NCBI RefSeq assembly: GCF_004000925.1
Contig: NZ_BIME01000002.1
Span: 496,001 to 560,000 of the forward strand
Length of the DNA: 64,000 nt
Direction of reading: 5' to 3'
Source: Paenibacillus illinoisensis NBRC 15959
GTDB lineage: Bacteria; Bacillota; Bacilli; Paenibacillales; Paenibacillaceae
In this document: positions 1-9,976 of the stretch, in pieces
Layout: each line of letters opens with the position of its first letter
Position numbering within the stretch: the first letter of the stretch is position 1
Position numbers and translations under genes: made by a program
The notes under the pieces: model-generated
Seen by the model: only the letters and a program-made list of their open reading frames with translations
Told to the model about the DNA's origin: nothing
Database searches by the model: none

Positions 1-725
1 GTTATGCTACCAGCAAATTTCCTAACGAAGGGTTTGAATATCAGGGTGTTATCATAAGCAACTGCGATCTACATATTGACTCCTATAAACCAGCTGACAA
101 GCCAATGTATTATGGCGGGAACAATCACGGCAGTATTGTTGAAATCCATGGAGACTGGTACATTTTCTATCACCGCCATACCAATGGGGATGCATTCAAC
201 CGTCAGGGCTGCATTGAACGCATCTCTTTTGACGAGCATGGAATGATATCTCAGGTAGAAATGACGTCCTGCGGCGTGAATGGGGGCCCTCTTGTAGGAA
301 AAGGGGAATATCCCGCATACCTTGCATGTAATCTTTTTGCAAAAGATGATCAAATGTATACCGGTGGTTTTGGAGGAGGTGCTTGGCTGGACAGCCGCTT
401 TCCGAAGATTACCCAGGATGGGCGAGACGGTGATGAAGAGGTCGGATATATTGCCAATATGGTGGATTCAGCCACAGCAGGTTTTAAATATTTCAATTGT
501 GATGGGATTCGCCAGGTCACGGTGAAGGTCCGAGGATATTGCAATGGAGAATTTGAGATTAAAACCGCATGGGACGGTCCTGTACTGGGAACGATTCCGG
601 TACATTTTACAAATGAATGGAAAAAATATACGGCTGACATTACCGTTCCAGACGGCAGGCAGGCTTTGTATTTGACTTACAGGGGAGCAGGAGGCGCTAG
701 CCTGTCTTCTTTTACATTAGAATAA
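1..725 (+). CDS. GH43-family glycosidase, C-terminal part (5' end outside window)
   Basis: The reading frame is open from base 3, so the gene begins before the window. The first about 110 residues carry the late part of a GH43 five-bladed propeller, including YGGNNHGS and the WYIFYHRH strand typical of arabinofuranosidase/xylosidase-type GH43 enzymes. The last about 130 residues look like a CBM6-type beta-sandwich, with the phrases KYTADITVPDG and LYLTYRG. The likely role is removal of arabinose or xylose side groups from plant xylan, with the CBM holding the substrate. The xylan and pentose genes downstream agree with this. The catalytic aspartates and any signal peptide lie outside the window, so specificity and location cannot be read. 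Confidence 0.85.
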   Translation, partial: YATSKFPNEGFEYQGVIISNCDLHIDSYKPADKPMYYGGNNHGSIVEIHGDWYIFYHRHTNGDAFNRQGCIERISFDEHGMISQVEMTSCGVNGGPLVGKGEYPAYLACNLFAKDDQMYTGGFGGGAWLDSRFPKITQDGRDGDEEVGYIANMVDSATAGFKYFNCDGIRQVTVKVRGYCNGEFEIKTAWDGPVLGTIPVHFTNEWKKYTADITVPDGRQALYLTYRGAGGASLSSFTLE

Positions 726-761
726 CGGCTACACAGATAGAAACACTATTAAGACAAAGTA

Positions 762-796
762 AAGCAGCTGCTGGTAACCCGGCAGCTGCTTATTTC
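762..796. terminator. Bidirectional rho-independent terminator
   Basis: A perfect 10-bp stem (AAGCAGCTGC at 762-771 with GCAGCTGCTT at 782-791) and a 10-base loop lie between the convergent GH43 and AraC genes. The flanking T/A runs are short, so strength is uncertain. Confidence 0.65.
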
Positions 797-811
797 ATGT
801 GGAAAAGTATT

Positions 812-1726
812 TCAATCACCGAGATGCTCCGCTGCAGCAGTCCGTTGGGAATGGATGCGAAATTCGCTTGGCGTGATGCCCGTCCATCGCTTGAACTGAC
901 GGCTGAAATGCGCATTGGTCTTGTATCCAAGCATCATCGCAATATGGTCAATGTTCAGGTCTGTTTGTTTTAACAGCCGCTGGGCTTCGTTCAGAAGGGT
1001 TTCTGATAAAAACTTGCGCGGGGCTGTACCATATACCTCCCGAAAGATCCGGTTGATCTGTGAAGGGCTAATGTTCAGCGACCTCGCGATGTCTTGGATC
1101 CAGGTTCGTTCGCTCTCCCGAACGTCACCATGAAGATGGATATATCTTACGGAGTCCTCAATGTGCTCGGCAATTTGGTGGGCGATGGTTTCTTTTCTCG
1201 ATAAGGTAACGGATGCGTTCTGAGATAATTGGCCAACCAGGGAGCCGAGAAGTTCGAATACGGCGGCATGGACTTTCATCTGTTTGGAGGAAGACAACGG
1301 CATGGATAAGTGTTCTGTGGCCAGATCATACAAGGTACACAGTGAAGAGGACAGTCCTGAAGCCAGGCTCGAATCTGCCGGATAATAAATGTCCTTGCAG
1401 CGGTTGAGTTCTCTGCAGAAGGAGGTATCGTGTACGCTGAAATGAACGGAAAAGTATGTGAAACCCTGCGGTCCGGCACCTGTGCAGGAGTGAGTCATAC
1501 CCGGACGGATAAACAGAAGGTCTCCAATCGATTGACTGTACGACTGACCGTTGACCACCATGTTCATCTCGCCGTCCAACATCCAGTGAATTTCATACAT
1601 GGAATGCTCATGAGACGGATACGTCCAGTTGGAATCTACTTGTCTTGCATGCAGTCCGAGCAATTGAAAAGACATGCGAACATCGGGCAGACGGCCTAAA
1701 TATACGGCTTTTGAAAGTTTGGTCAC
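812..1726 (-). CDS. AraC-family transcriptional regulator (cupin sensor + HTH)
   Basis: 304-residue AraC/XylS-type regulator. The N-terminal half is a cupin-like sugar-sensing domain: the HEHSMYEIHWMLDGEM strand, then GDLLFIRPGMTHS. The C-terminal hundred residues are a double helix-turn-helix, with IARSLNISPSQINRIFREV and the closing IAMMLGYKTNAHFSRQFKRW typical of the family. The GTG at 1726 is chosen because GAGGAGG sits 5 bases upstream of it. The gene is divergent from the pentonate dehydratase/semialdehyde dehydrogenase operon and lies beside GH43 genes. It is therefore the best candidate activator of the xylan/pentose genes, probably answering to a pentose or xylo-oligosaccharide; that role is inferred from position. 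Confidence 0.9.
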   Translation of the reverse strand: MTKLSKAVYLGRLPDVRMSFQLLGLHARQVDSNWTYPSHEHSMYEIHWMLDGEMNMVVNGQSYSQSIGDLLFIRPGMTHSCTGAGPQGFTYFSVHFSVHDTSFCRELNRCKDIYYPADSSLASGLSSSLCTLYDLATEHLSMPLSSSKQMKVHAAVFELLGSLVGQLSQNASVTLSRKETIAHQIAEHIEDSVRYIHLHGDVRESERTWIQDIARSLNISPSQINRIFREVYGTAPRKFLSETLLNEAQRLLKQTDLNIDHIAMMLGYKTNAHFSRQFKRWTGITPSEFRIHSQRTAAAEHLGD

Positions 1727-1895
1727 AGCTACCTCCTCGTAACGCTCTGTATTCCAAATACGAATAGATTTATTTTAACAGAAAAATAATGCGTGAAAAG
1801 GGTAAGTCGTCGGAGTGATAAGTACATCGTCATGAAACATCGCTGGTGCTATGGTAATGTTATCAACCCGGTAGGGAGATAGGGGGCAAGCTGGA

Positions 1896-2771
1896 ATGAG
1901 AATTATTCGATTTTTGGATGGACAACAGAAGTGGTTGGCAGCCGTTACGGATGATGAACAAGCGTATCGTTTGCCGCAAGCAGATTTTATGACTTTAATC
2001 TATCAGGCGAGGGAGAAGGGCGTTACTCCGGTTCAATGGATTGAAAGCGCTCTTAAACCGGTAAACAAGCTGACCGACGATTGGACTTCTCTGCACCTGA
2101 TCACACCAGTAGATGCACCGGAAGTGTGGGCAGCAGGTGTGACATATCAGCGGAGCCGGGAAGCGCGGAATTATGAAGCTACGGATGGAAAGTTGGATGC
2201 GGAAACTTTCTACGATAAGGTCTATGACGCAGAGAGACCGGAGATCTTCTTTAAATCCACTGCAGCCCGGACTGTCGGGCCGAATGAGGCTGTCACGCTG
2301 CGCAGCGATTCTACTTGGCAGATCCCGGAGCCTGAGCTCGGACTGGTGCTTGCCGCGGATGGCAGCATTGTGGGATACATCGCCGGGAATGACATGAGCT
2401 GCCGCGATATCGAGGGGGAAAACCCGTTGTATCTGCCACAAGCCAAAATATGGCGCAATTCCTGTTCCATAGGTCCAGCTATTCGATTAGCGGAAACGGT
2501 CAAGAATCCCTATGAATTCAGCATTGTCTGCCAGATCTATCGGGATGAATCAATGGTTGTTAAAAGTGAAGCGAGTACGAGTGAATTGAACCGCAAGCTG
2601 GATGAACTGGTTTCCTTTTTGGCAAGGGATAACGATTTGTATGATGGTACGGTACTTTTGACAGGCACTAGCATCGTGCCTCCGAATGATTTCACCCTTG
2701 AACCAGGAGACCGCATTGAAATATCCATAAGTGATATCGGGACACTGATCAATCCTGTCATTTCAAACTAG
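1896..2771 (+). CDS. FAH-family 2-keto-3-deoxy-pentonate dehydratase (KdaD-like)
   Basis: 291-residue fumarylacetoacetate-hydrolase-fold protein. The segment PEVWAAGVTYQRSREAR, the YDKVYDAERPEIFFK block, WQIPEPELGLV and ENPLYLPQAKIW closely resemble, from memory, the archaeal 2-keto-3-deoxy-D-arabinonate dehydratase KdaD. The acidic metal ligands of the FAH fold are expected in the PEPEL and DIEGEN segments. The predicted reaction removes water from 2-keto-3-deoxypentonate to give 2-oxoglutarate semialdehyde, with a divalent metal. It is the first gene of a unit whose next two genes encode the enzymes before and after this step. AGGGGG lies 9 bases before the ATG. The exact sugar stereochemistry cannot be read from sequence. 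Confidence 0.85.
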   Translation: MRIIRFLDGQQKWLAAVTDDEQAYRLPQADFMTLIYQAREKGVTPVQWIESALKPVNKLTDDWTSLHLITPVDAPEVWAAGVTYQRSREARNYEATDGKLDAETFYDKVYDAERPEIFFKSTAARTVGPNEAVTLRSDSTWQIPEPELGLVLAADGSIVGYIAGNDMSCRDIEGENPLYLPQAKIWRNSCSIGPAIRLAETVKNPYEFSIVCQIYRDESMVVKSEASTSELNRKLDELVSFLARDNDLYDGTVLLTGTSIVPPNDFTLEPGDRIEISISDIGTLINPVISN

Positions 2772-2792
2772 TTTAGAAGGAGGATGAATGCG

Positions 2793-4259
2793 ATGAGCGC
2801 ATTTCAGTTAGGGCAGACCTATAACAATTTTATTAACGGGGAATGGGTAAAACCAACGTCCGGATTGACGGAACCGAGCATTAATCCGGCGAATCGAAAA
2901 GAAATCGTGGGTTATGTGCCAGCCTCGGGTGTAGAGGACCTGAACCATGCAGTCGCAGCGGCAAAAGAAGCTGCGAAGGCCTGGCGGAACTTAACGGGTG
3001 CGGAACGGGGGAATTATCTTTTTCAAGCTGCCAATGTGCTGGAGCGCCGGGCCGACGAGGTGGCGGAAGCCATGACCAGAGAAATGGGGAAGACATTCCC
3101 GGAAGCCAAGGGAGAAACGATGCGCGGCGTCGCCATTTTGAGATATTACGCAGGGGAAGGCATGCGAAAAACGGGTGATGTGATTCCCTCAACCGATAGG
3201 GAGGCACTAATGTTCACGACCCGTGTGCCGCTTGGCGTCGTAGGTGTCATTGCACCTTGGAACTTCCCGGTGGCTATTCCCATCTGGAAAACGGCACCGG
3301 CTTTGATCTATGGCAACACCGTTGTATTGAAGCCAGCTCAGGAAACGGCGGTTACGGCAGCCAAGGTTTTGGAATGCTTTGAGGAAGCCGGCATCCCGGC
3401 TGGTGTTCTCAATCTCGTGAGCGGAAAAGGCTCGGTGATCGGCTCCGCACTTGCTGAGCACCCTGATGTAAACGGAATAACGTTTACAGGCTCCAATGAA
3501 GTCGGGAAGCGGGTCGGCGCCGCAGCACTTGCTCGTGGAGCCAAGTACCAGCTTGAAATGGGTGGCAAAAACCCGATTATCATCGCGGCAGACGCTGATT
3601 TGGATTTGGCTGTTGAGGCCACGATCAGCGGCGGCTTGAAATCAACTGGCCAAAAATGCACGGCCACCAGCAAGGTCATTATTGAACGAAAAGTATATGA
3701 TGCCTTTAAAGAAAAACTCCTGTCCCAAATCCAGGAAATCCGTCTGGGTGACGGGATGTCTTCCGGAAGCTGGATGGGTCCATGTGCGAGTGAAAGCCAG
3801 CTGAGTACCGTGCTTGGTTACATTCAAAAAGGACAGGATGAAGGTGCCGTACTGCTCGCTGGAGGAAAAAGACCGGACAATCCTGAGCTCGCAGAAGGAT
3901 TTTATGTACAGCCGACGGTATTTGAAGGTGTCGAATCGCACATGTCTATTGCCCGAGAAGAAATATTCGGCCCGGTCCTGGCCTTGATTCCGGTGGATTC
4001 CTTGGAAGAGGCCATCGCGTTGGCAAATGACAGCGATTATGGTTTGAGTGCTTCAATCTATACACAAAATGTCGGGGCCATGCTGTCCTTCATCCGGGAT
4101 ATGGATGCCGGACTCGTAAGAATTAATGCGGAAACTGCCGGCGTAGAACTGCAGGCACCGTTCGGTGGAATGAAGATGTCAAGCTCGCATTCCAGAGAAC
4201 AGGGGCAAGCGGCCATCGAGTTTTTTACGGCGATCAAAACAGTCTTTGTGAAGTCATAA
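2793..4259 (+). CDS. Aldehyde dehydrogenase, 2-oxoglutarate-semialdehyde type
   Basis: NAD(P)-dependent aldehyde dehydrogenase of 488 residues. The catalytic cysteine is C289 in GQKCTATS and the general base is E255 in LEMGGKNP; their 34-residue spacing is the family norm. The cofactor segment [13 protein letters not shown] and the GSNEVGKR Rossmann loop are present. In this operon the obvious substrate is 2-oxoglutarate semialdehyde, oxidised to 2-oxoglutarate; succinate-semialdehyde or another aldehyde cannot be excluded by sequence alone. The start at 2793 is preferred over the in-frame ATG at 2784 because AGAAGGAGG ends at 2783, directly against the first ATG but 9 bases before the second. 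The gap to the upstream gene is 21 bases. Confidence 0.88.
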   Translation: MSAFQLGQTYNNFINGEWVKPTSGLTEPSINPANRKEIVGYVPASGVEDLNHAVAAAKEAAKAWRNLTGAERGNYLFQAANVLERRADEVAEAMTREMGKTFPEAKGETMRGVAILRYYAGEGMRKTGDVIPSTDREALMFTTRVPLGVVGVIAPWNFPVAIPIWKTAPALIYGNTVVLKPAQETAVTAAKVLECFEEAGIPAGVLNLVSGKGSVIGSALAEHPDVNGITFTGSNEVGKRVGAAALARGAKYQLEMGGKNPIIIAADADLDLAVEATISGGLKSTGQKCTATSKVIIERKVYDAFKEKLLSQIQEIRLGDGMSSGSWMGPCASESQLSTVLGYIQKGQDEGAVLLAGGKRPDNPELAEGFYVQPTVFEGVESHMSIAREEIFGPVLALIPVDSLEEAIALANDSDYGLSASIYTQNVGAMLSFIRDMDAGLVRINAETAGVELQAPFGGMKMSSSHSREQGQAAIEFFTAIKTVFVKS

Positions 4260-4275
4260 ACTGTGGGAGGCTACC

Positions 4276-6249
4276 ATGTACGAACAGATAATGTCGATTA
4301 TGGGGGAGAAGGAGTCAAGCAGCTATGATATTATAGCGCATGCTCCAGGGGCAACAGGACGTCTGCCTTTAACCGATGATTTGCTGCGGAATGCTCCAAG
4401 CGGCGACTTGTTCGGCATGTCCCAGAATGTCGGAATGGGCTGGAAGCCTGGAGAATTGAACGGAAAACAGTTCCTAATCTTAAGTACGCAGGGCGGTATC
4501 CGGAATGAAGATGGCAGTCCCGCAGCTCTTGGCTACCATACGGGACACTGGGAAGTCGGCTTGCTGATGAAAGCTGCCGCAGAAGAAATATCGAGCCACG
4601 GAGGAATCCCGTTTGCTGGCTATGTCAGCGATCCTTGCGACGGCAGGTCTCAAGGAACAACCGGCATGTTCGACTCACTGCCGTACCGGAACGATGCCGC
4701 GATGGTATTCCGCAGATTGATTCGATCCCTGCCCACGCGAAAAGGCGTGCTCGGCGTTGCAACTTGTGATAAGGGATTGCCCGCCATGATGCTTGCACTT
4801 GCAGGTATGCCGCAGCTGCCAGGAGTTATTGTTCCCGGCGGCGTTACGCTTCCGCCTACGGATGGGGAGGATGCAGGTAAAATTCAAACCATCGGTGCAA
4901 GGTACGCAAATGGGGAGCTCTCTCTTGAAATGGCATCGGAGCTAGGGTGCAGGGCCTGCGCTACACCGGGCGGCGGCTGTCAGTTTCTAGGGACCGCGGC
5001 AACCGCCCAGGTGGTAGCAGAGGCAATGGGCATGACGGTGCCGCATGCCGCTCTGGCACCTTCAGGGCAGCCCATCTGGTTCGAGATGGCGCGCCAATCT
5101 TCGCGTGCACTGATCAACATGGAGTCCCAAGGGATCAAGATGGCAGACATTGTTACAGATGCCTCCATTCGCAATGCCATGGCTGTTCATGCCGCATTTG
5201 GTGGATCTACCAACCTGCTTCTTCACATCCCGGCTGCTGCTCATGCAGCGGGTTTAACTGTGCCAACGGTACAGGACTGGATACAGGTGAACAAAAACGT
5301 TCCAAGACTGGTTAGTGCTCTGCCGAATGGACCGATCTTCCATCCGACCATACGGGTTTTTCAGGCCGGAGGTGTTCCCGAAGTTATGCTTCACCTTAGA
5401 CAGCTTGGCCTGCTGGATGAATCTGTACTTACAGTAACAGGTGCGTCACTGGGTGAAGTGCTGGATTGGTGGGAATCGTCAGAACGTCGTCATGTCATAC
5501 GCAAGCAATTGGAAGAGAAGGACGGGATTGATCCGGACAGTGTTATTATGAGCTTGGAGCGCTCGCAGCGTCTTGGGATTTCTTCGACTGTGACCTTTCC
5601 AACCGGGAATATCGCGCCAGAAGGCTCTGTCATCAAATCCACATCCATTGATCCTGATGTGCTGGATGAACATGGCGTGTATCGGCATCGTGGACGGGCA
5701 AAGGTATTTACAACTGAACGCGAGGCAATCCGTGCCATTAAGACTGGCGGGGTTCTGGCTGGCGACGTTGTCGTACTGCTCGGTCGTGGACCTTCAGGAA
5801 CCGGGATGGAGGAAACGTACCAGCTTACGTCTGCGCTCAAGCATTTGTCTTTTGGGAAGTATGTTTCGCTCATCACCGATGCTCGCTTCTCGGGAGTTTC
5901 AACCGGAGCATGTATTGGCCATGTTGGGCCCGAAGCACTGGCAGGAGGGCCCATTGGCAAACTCCGAAACGGCGACTTGATTGACATCGTTGTGGATCGG
6001 GGCAAGCTGGAGGGCAGCGTGAACTTCATTGGAGAAGGAGATACGGAGTTTTCGCCGGAAGAAGGAGCTTTCATTCTGGCTCAAAGGACCTTTCATCCAG
6101 ATATGCGTCCTGATGAAAATTTGCCGGATGATACCAGGCTTTGGGCTGCGCTGCAAGCTGTCAGCGGCGGAACATGGAGAGGGAATATATATGATGTAGA
6201 CCGGATCATAACTGCCCTGGAAGCCGGCAAAAAAGCGCTGGCATGGTGA
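4276..6249 (+). CDS. yjhG: IlvD/Edd-family pentonate (xylonate-type) dehydratase, YjhG/YagF-like
   Basis: 657-residue dehydratase, matching the long YjhG/YagF subgroup rather than the about 560-residue IlvD enzymes. Family marks are [18 protein letters not shown], the cysteines in [17 protein letters not shown] and GGGCQFLG that should hold an Fe-S cluster, and [16 protein letters not shown] near the end. E. coli YjhG and YagF dehydrate D-xylonate to 2-keto-3-deoxy-xylonate; the same reaction is inferred here. That product is the substrate of the FAH-family enzyme two genes upstream, so the three genes complete a lower Weimberg-type pathway. The gap to the upstream gene is 16 bases, and a GTGGGAGG ribosome site precedes the ATG. 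D-xylonate and L-arabonate cannot be told apart. Confidence 0.88.
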   Translation: MYEQIMSIMGEKESSSYDIIAHAPGATGRLPLTDDLLRNAPSGDLFGMSQNVGMGWKPGELNGKQFLILSTQGGIRNEDGSPAALGYHTGHWEVGLLMKAAAEEISSHGGIPFAGYVSDPCDGRSQGTTGMFDSLPYRNDAAMVFRRLIRSLPTRKGVLGVATCDKGLPAMMLALAGMPQLPGVIVPGGVTLPPTDGEDAGKIQTIGARYANGELSLEMASELGCRACATPGGGCQFLGTAATAQVVAEAMGMTVPHAALAPSGQPIWFEMARQSSRALINMESQGIKMADIVTDASIRNAMAVHAAFGGSTNLLLHIPAAAHAAGLTVPTVQDWIQVNKNVPRLVSALPNGPIFHPTIRVFQAGGVPEVMLHLRQLGLLDESVLTVTGASLGEVLDWWESSERRHVIRKQLEEKDGIDPDSVIMSLERSQRLGISSTVTFPTGNIAPEGSVIKSTSIDPDVLDEHGVYRHRGRAKVFTTEREAIRAIKTGGVLAGDVVVLLGRGPSGTGMEETYQLTSALKHLSFGKYVSLITDARFSGVSTGACIGHVGPEALAGGPIGKLRNGDLIDIVVDRGKLEGSVNFIGEGDTEFSPEEGAFILAQRTFHPDMRPDENLPDDTRLWAALQAVSGGTWRGNIYDVDRIITALEAGKKALAW

Positions 6250-6307
6250 TGCATTCTTATCATTTGTTGTATCTGCCATTATTTTAATACCGGAGGTTGC
6301 TTCTATA

Positions 6308-7897
6308 ATGAATATGATTACCAACCCCATTCTTCCCGGTTTCCATCCCGATCCGTCCATATGCAGGGCGGGGGAAGATTATTATATCGCCACTTCCACC
6401 TTCGAATGGTTCCCGGGTGTACGAATTCACCATTCCCGGGACCTGATTCATTGGCGGCCGATAACTTCTCCGCTGACCCGCAGCACTCAGCTGAACATGG
6501 AAGGAAACATTAATTCCGGAGGGGTATGGGCGCCATGCCTTAGCTTTGACAATGGTGTATTTTACCTAATCTACACAGATGTCAAAAGCCGTGTAGGGGC
6601 TTTCAAAGATACTCACAATTACCTTGTGACAGCAACAGATATCGAAGGGCCATGGTCCGAACCGGTTTTTCTGAACAGCAGCGGCTTCGATCCTTCCTTG
6701 TTTCACGATGAAGATGGTCGCAAGTGGCTGGTTAACATGATCTGGGATCATCGGAAGGGCAAAAATCGGTTTGCAGGCATCGTGTTGCGGGAATACTCTG
6801 TTCAGGACCAAAAGCTGATCGGACCTGCCATTAACATTTTTAAGGGAACAGAACTGGGGCTGACAGAAGCGCCTCATCTATATAAATACAAAGACTATTA
6901 TTACTTGATTACGGCTGAAGGCGGTACCGGTTATGAACATGCCGTTACGGTTGCCCGCTCTCGTTCCCTGCAAGGTCCTTATGAAGTTGATCCGGCGAAT
7001 CCAATTCTTACTTCATACGGCAGGCCGGAATTGACTCTGCAAAAGGCCGGTCATGGCAGTCTTGTCGAAACTCATACGGGTGAATGGTATATGGCTCATC
7101 TGGTCGGAAGGCCAGTTCATGAGAAATTTTGCATTCTTGGACGTGAGACTGCTCTTCAACCGTGTACGTGGAGCGATGAAGGCTGGCTGAAGCTTTCAAA
7201 CGGTGGTCGGCATCCGGAGGTTTCGGTGCCTGCACCGAAAATCTCGTCGGTTCCATTTGAACCGGCACCGGAATTGGACCATTTCGATCAATCAGAGCTC
7301 CGGAACGATTGGAATACCCTTCGTATCCCACCCGATCCATCTTGGCTCAGCCTGACGGAACGTCCAGGTTACTTGCGCTTGCGCGGGATGGAGTCCATGA
7401 GCTCGACACATAGACAAAGCATGGTCGCCCGGAGGCTTCAGGATTTCAGGTGTGAAGCTGAAACATGCCTGGAATTTGCGCCAGACCATCCGCAGCAAAT
7501 GGCAGGACTAATTCTGTACTACGATACCAAAGACTATCTCTATTTACGGGTCACCTTTCATGAAGAGAAGGGAACGTGCTTGGGAATTCTTCAGTCGAGA
7601 TACGGAATATACGATGAACTGTTGGAGGATATTCCCTTGAAATCAGTGAGTCGGATTCGGTTGAAGGTGGCGTATGAGTATGACCGTGCCTGCTTTTACT
7701 ATGCATGTGATGATGACCCATCTTGGTATCCTGCAGGTGGATGGTTGGATGTCACACATCTGTCCGATGAATCTCCGGAATACATCCGATTTACGGGAAC
7801 TTATATTGGTCTCTGTGTGCAGGATCTTGGCGGTACCCGCCAGCATGCTGATTTTGATTACTTTTTGTATAAGAAAACAAACAACGAAACGACATAA
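6308..7897 (+). CDS. GH43 beta-xylosidase (xylan 1,4-beta-xylosidase)
   Basis: 529-residue GH43 enzyme of the XynB type. It opens with NPILPGFHPDPSICR, holding the catalytic-base aspartate. SGFDPSLFHDEDG carries the pKa-modulating aspartate and LGLTEAPHLYK the acid glutamate. After the propeller (to about residue 310) a concanavalin-like C-terminal sandwich of about 200 residues follows, which in this subfamily closes the active site. No signal peptide is seen, so it should act in the cytoplasm on imported xylo-oligosaccharides. It lies 58 bases after the dehydratase gene with its own GGAGG site and no terminator between. It therefore probably belongs to the same transcript and feeds xylose into it. 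Confidence 0.9.
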   Translation: MNMITNPILPGFHPDPSICRAGEDYYIATSTFEWFPGVRIHHSRDLIHWRPITSPLTRSTQLNMEGNINSGGVWAPCLSFDNGVFYLIYTDVKSRVGAFKDTHNYLVTATDIEGPWSEPVFLNSSGFDPSLFHDEDGRKWLVNMIWDHRKGKNRFAGIVLREYSVQDQKLIGPAINIFKGTELGLTEAPHLYKYKDYYYLITAEGGTGYEHAVTVARSRSLQGPYEVDPANPILTSYGRPELTLQKAGHGSLVETHTGEWYMAHLVGRPVHEKFCILGRETALQPCTWSDEGWLKLSNGGRHPEVSVPAPKISSVPFEPAPELDHFDQSELRNDWNTLRIPPDPSWLSLTERPGYLRLRGMESMSSTHRQSMVARRLQDFRCEAETCLEFAPDHPQQMAGLILYYDTKDYLYLRVTFHEEKGTCLGILQSRYGIYDELLEDIPLKSVSRIRLKVAYEYDRACFYYACDDDPSWYPAGGWLDVTHLSDESPEYIRFTGTYIGLCVQDLGGTRQHADFDYFLYKKTNNETT

Positions 7898-7978
7898 TTG
7901 GACCGATTCAATGCTGAATTAAGACCTTTGTAGTAAACGTTTGAAAAACCAAGCTTGAGGTTGTGAAGTGCTTAACAG

Positions 7979-8012
7979 ATGACTCCTGTATTCTTCAGGG
8001 GTCATTTTTTTT
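7979..8012 (+). terminator. Rho-independent terminator after the pentonate/xylosidase unit
   Basis: A 10-bp stem (ATGACTCCTG with CAGGGGTCAT, one G-T pair) and a 6-7 base loop are followed by eight T residues. Confidence 0.85.
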
Positions 8013-8173
8013 ATAGCTTTGCCATCTGCCAAGCTGCTGATCTGACTGCTAAACCAGCTATTTGCGCAATCAAGAAATTACCTATAATTTGTCAGGTTTT
8101 AGCTAAATGAATAATATAGTAAGATTTACAAATAAAATCTAGCACTTGTTTTTGATTTGAAAGGGAGTGGTAC

Positions 8174-8266
8174 ATGAGTTTCTATTCGATGCTGGACAAG
8201 TTGATATTTATGAATACGCTTTCATATCTACAACAATTTGAGGAAGGTGAAGATATTGAAATTTAA
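8174..8266 (+). CDS. Possible 30-codon leader ORF overlapping the GH30 start
   Basis: An ATG at 8174 with AAGGGAGTGG 3 bases before it opens a 30-codon frame that ends in TAA at 8264-8266, one base before an in-frame ATG of the xylanase gene (8268). No domain is recognised. The peptide is polar and mixed (it starts MSFYSMLDKLIF) with no signal sequence. The layout could couple translation of the xylanase to this ORF, but the frame could equally be chance. The rest of the 7898-8255 gap holds the terminator and otherwise AT-rich sequence with nothing recognisable. Confidence 0.3.
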   Translation: MSFYSMLDKLIFMNTLSYLQQFEEGEDIEI

Positions 8267-9941
8267 GATGAATTTAAAAAAATCGGTTCATGTTCTGTTG
8301 GCCTGTTTAACAGCCCTACCTCTAATGTTAACGCCAACACACGTATCAGCAGCAAGTGATGCCAACATTAATTTGTCTTCCGAAAAACAGCTCATTAAGG
8401 GGTTTGGAGGCATTAATCATCCCGCCTGGATCGGCGACTTGACGGCAGCTCAGCGAGAAACCGCCTTTGGCAACGGACCGAATCAGCTTGGTTTTTCCAT
8501 ACTGAGAATCTATGTCGATGAAAATCGAAATAACTGGTACAGGGAGGTGGCTACAGCCAAAAGAGCCATAGAGCAAGGCGCGCTTGTATTCGCTTCTCCC
8601 TGGAATCCGCCAAGCGACATGGTCGAAACCTTCAATCGCAACGGGGATACGAACGCCAAACGATTGAGATACGACAAATATGCCGCGTACGCGCAGCATC
8701 TGAACGACTTTGTCACATATATGAAAGATAACGGTGTGGATCTGTATGCCATTTCGGTACAAAATGAGCCGGATTATGCCCATGAATGGACCTGGTGGAC
8801 TCCGCAGGAGATCCTTCGTTTCATGAAGGAGAATGCGGGATCCATTCAGAATACCAAAGTCATGGCACCTGAATCGTTCCAGTATTTGAAAAACATGTCT
8901 GATCCGATTCTAAATGATCCTCAGGCACTCGCCAATATGGACATTCTGGGAGCACATACGTACGGGACACAGTTCAAAGATTTCGCATACCCGCTCTTTA
9001 AGCAAAAGGGAGCCGGCAAAGAACTGTGGATGACCGAGGTGTATTACCCGAACAGCGATAACAACTCGTCAGACCGTTGGCCTGAGGCATTGGACGTATC
9101 TTACCATATGCATAATGCCATGGTTGAAGGGGATTTCCAGGCTTATGTATGGTGGTACATTCGGAGACAGTATGGCCCAATGAATGAGGATGGAATCATT
9201 AGCAAACGTGGATATAATATGGCCCACTTCTCCAAATTCGTGCGACCAGGCTATTACCGTGTCGATGCAACCAAAAATCCGGATACCAATACGTTCGTTT
9301 CAGCCTATAAAGGTGATAACAAGGCGGTCATTGTGGCGATTAATCGCGGCACATCTGCTGTAAGCCAAAAATTTGTCCTACAGAATGGTAACGCTTCCAC
9401 TGTATCCTCTTGGGTTACGGATAGCAGCCGAAACCTGGCAAGCGGAGCACCGATTACGGTGTCAGGTGGAGCCTTTACAGCACAACTGCCAGCCCAAAGC
9501 GTAACAACGTTTGTAGCCAACATTACCGGTGGTAGTGTCACTCCAGGCAGCGGAACCACGTACGAGGCGGAAACGGGCACTACACTTACCGATGCCGTTA
9601 TCGAGACTCTCTACCCGGGATACACTGGGACTGGATACGTGAACTTTAATGCGTATACAGGTTCGGCCATTCAATGGAATGCCATCAATAACACGATAAC
9701 AGGTACCAAAAACGTAAAATTTCGTTACGCCCAGGAAAGCGGAACGCGTAATCTCGACATTTTCGTTAACGGAACCAAAGTCATCAGCAACGAACCTTTC
9801 CCGGCAACAGGCAGCTGGTCGACCTGGAGTGAAAAAACCATTCAGGTCCCCATGAACGCGGGAACCAATACGATTAAAGTGGTCACAACCGGTACAGAAG
9901 GGCCAAATATTGATAACATCAATGTCACTGCAGTCCAATAA
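8256..9941 (+). CDS. xynC: Secreted GH30 glucuronoxylanase with C-terminal CBM
   Basis: 561-residue secreted endoxylanase. A lysine-rich start and hydrophobic stretch end near THVSA, a plausible signal-peptidase site. The GH30 barrel follows, with the acid/base E171 in VQNEPDY and the nucleophile E261 in WMTEVYYPN. The run YVWWYIRRQYGPMNEDG matches the GH30 subfamily-8 enzymes such as B. subtilis XynC, which cut xylan next to methylglucuronate branches. After the small beta domain a CBM6/35-like module starts at about residue 430 with YEAETG. Start choice: TTG at 8256 has AAGGTGA 5 bases upstream; TTG 8238 and ATG 8268 are alternatives. It supplies oligosaccharides to the neighbouring xylosidase. 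Confidence 0.92.
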   Translation: MKFKMNLKKSVHVLLACLTALPLMLTPTHVSAASDANINLSSEKQLIKGFGGINHPAWIGDLTAAQRETAFGNGPNQLGFSILRIYVDENRNNWYREVATAKRAIEQGALVFASPWNPPSDMVETFNRNGDTNAKRLRYDKYAAYAQHLNDFVTYMKDNGVDLYAISVQNEPDYAHEWTWWTPQEILRFMKENAGSIQNTKVMAPESFQYLKNMSDPILNDPQALANMDILGAHTYGTQFKDFAYPLFKQKGAGKELWMTEVYYPNSDNNSSDRWPEALDVSYHMHNAMVEGDFQAYVWWYIRRQYGPMNEDGIISKRGYNMAHFSKFVRPGYYRVDATKNPDTNTFVSAYKGDNKAVIVAINRGTSAVSQKFVLQNGNASTVSSWVTDSSRNLASGAPITVSGGAFTAQLPAQSVTTFVANITGGSVTPGSGTTYEAETGTTLTDAVIETLYPGYTGTGYVNFNAYTGSAIQWNAINNTITGTKNVKFRYAQESGTRNLDIFVNGTKVISNEPFPATGSWSTWSEKTIQVPMNAGTNTIKVVTTGTEGPNIDNINVTAVQ

Positions 9942-9976
9942 GTGTGCCGTTATGACAATGTAGAGAATAATTAGCC

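Noticed and set aside
5490..6074. 194-codon minus-strand frame
   Set aside because: It is serine/proline-rich shadow sequence opposite the YjhG-type dehydratase, whose conserved motifs run through the same bases.
7930..7945. cre-like GTAAACGTTTGA after the GH43 xylosidase
   Set aside because: Three mismatches to the consensus, and it lies at a gene end rather than a promoter.
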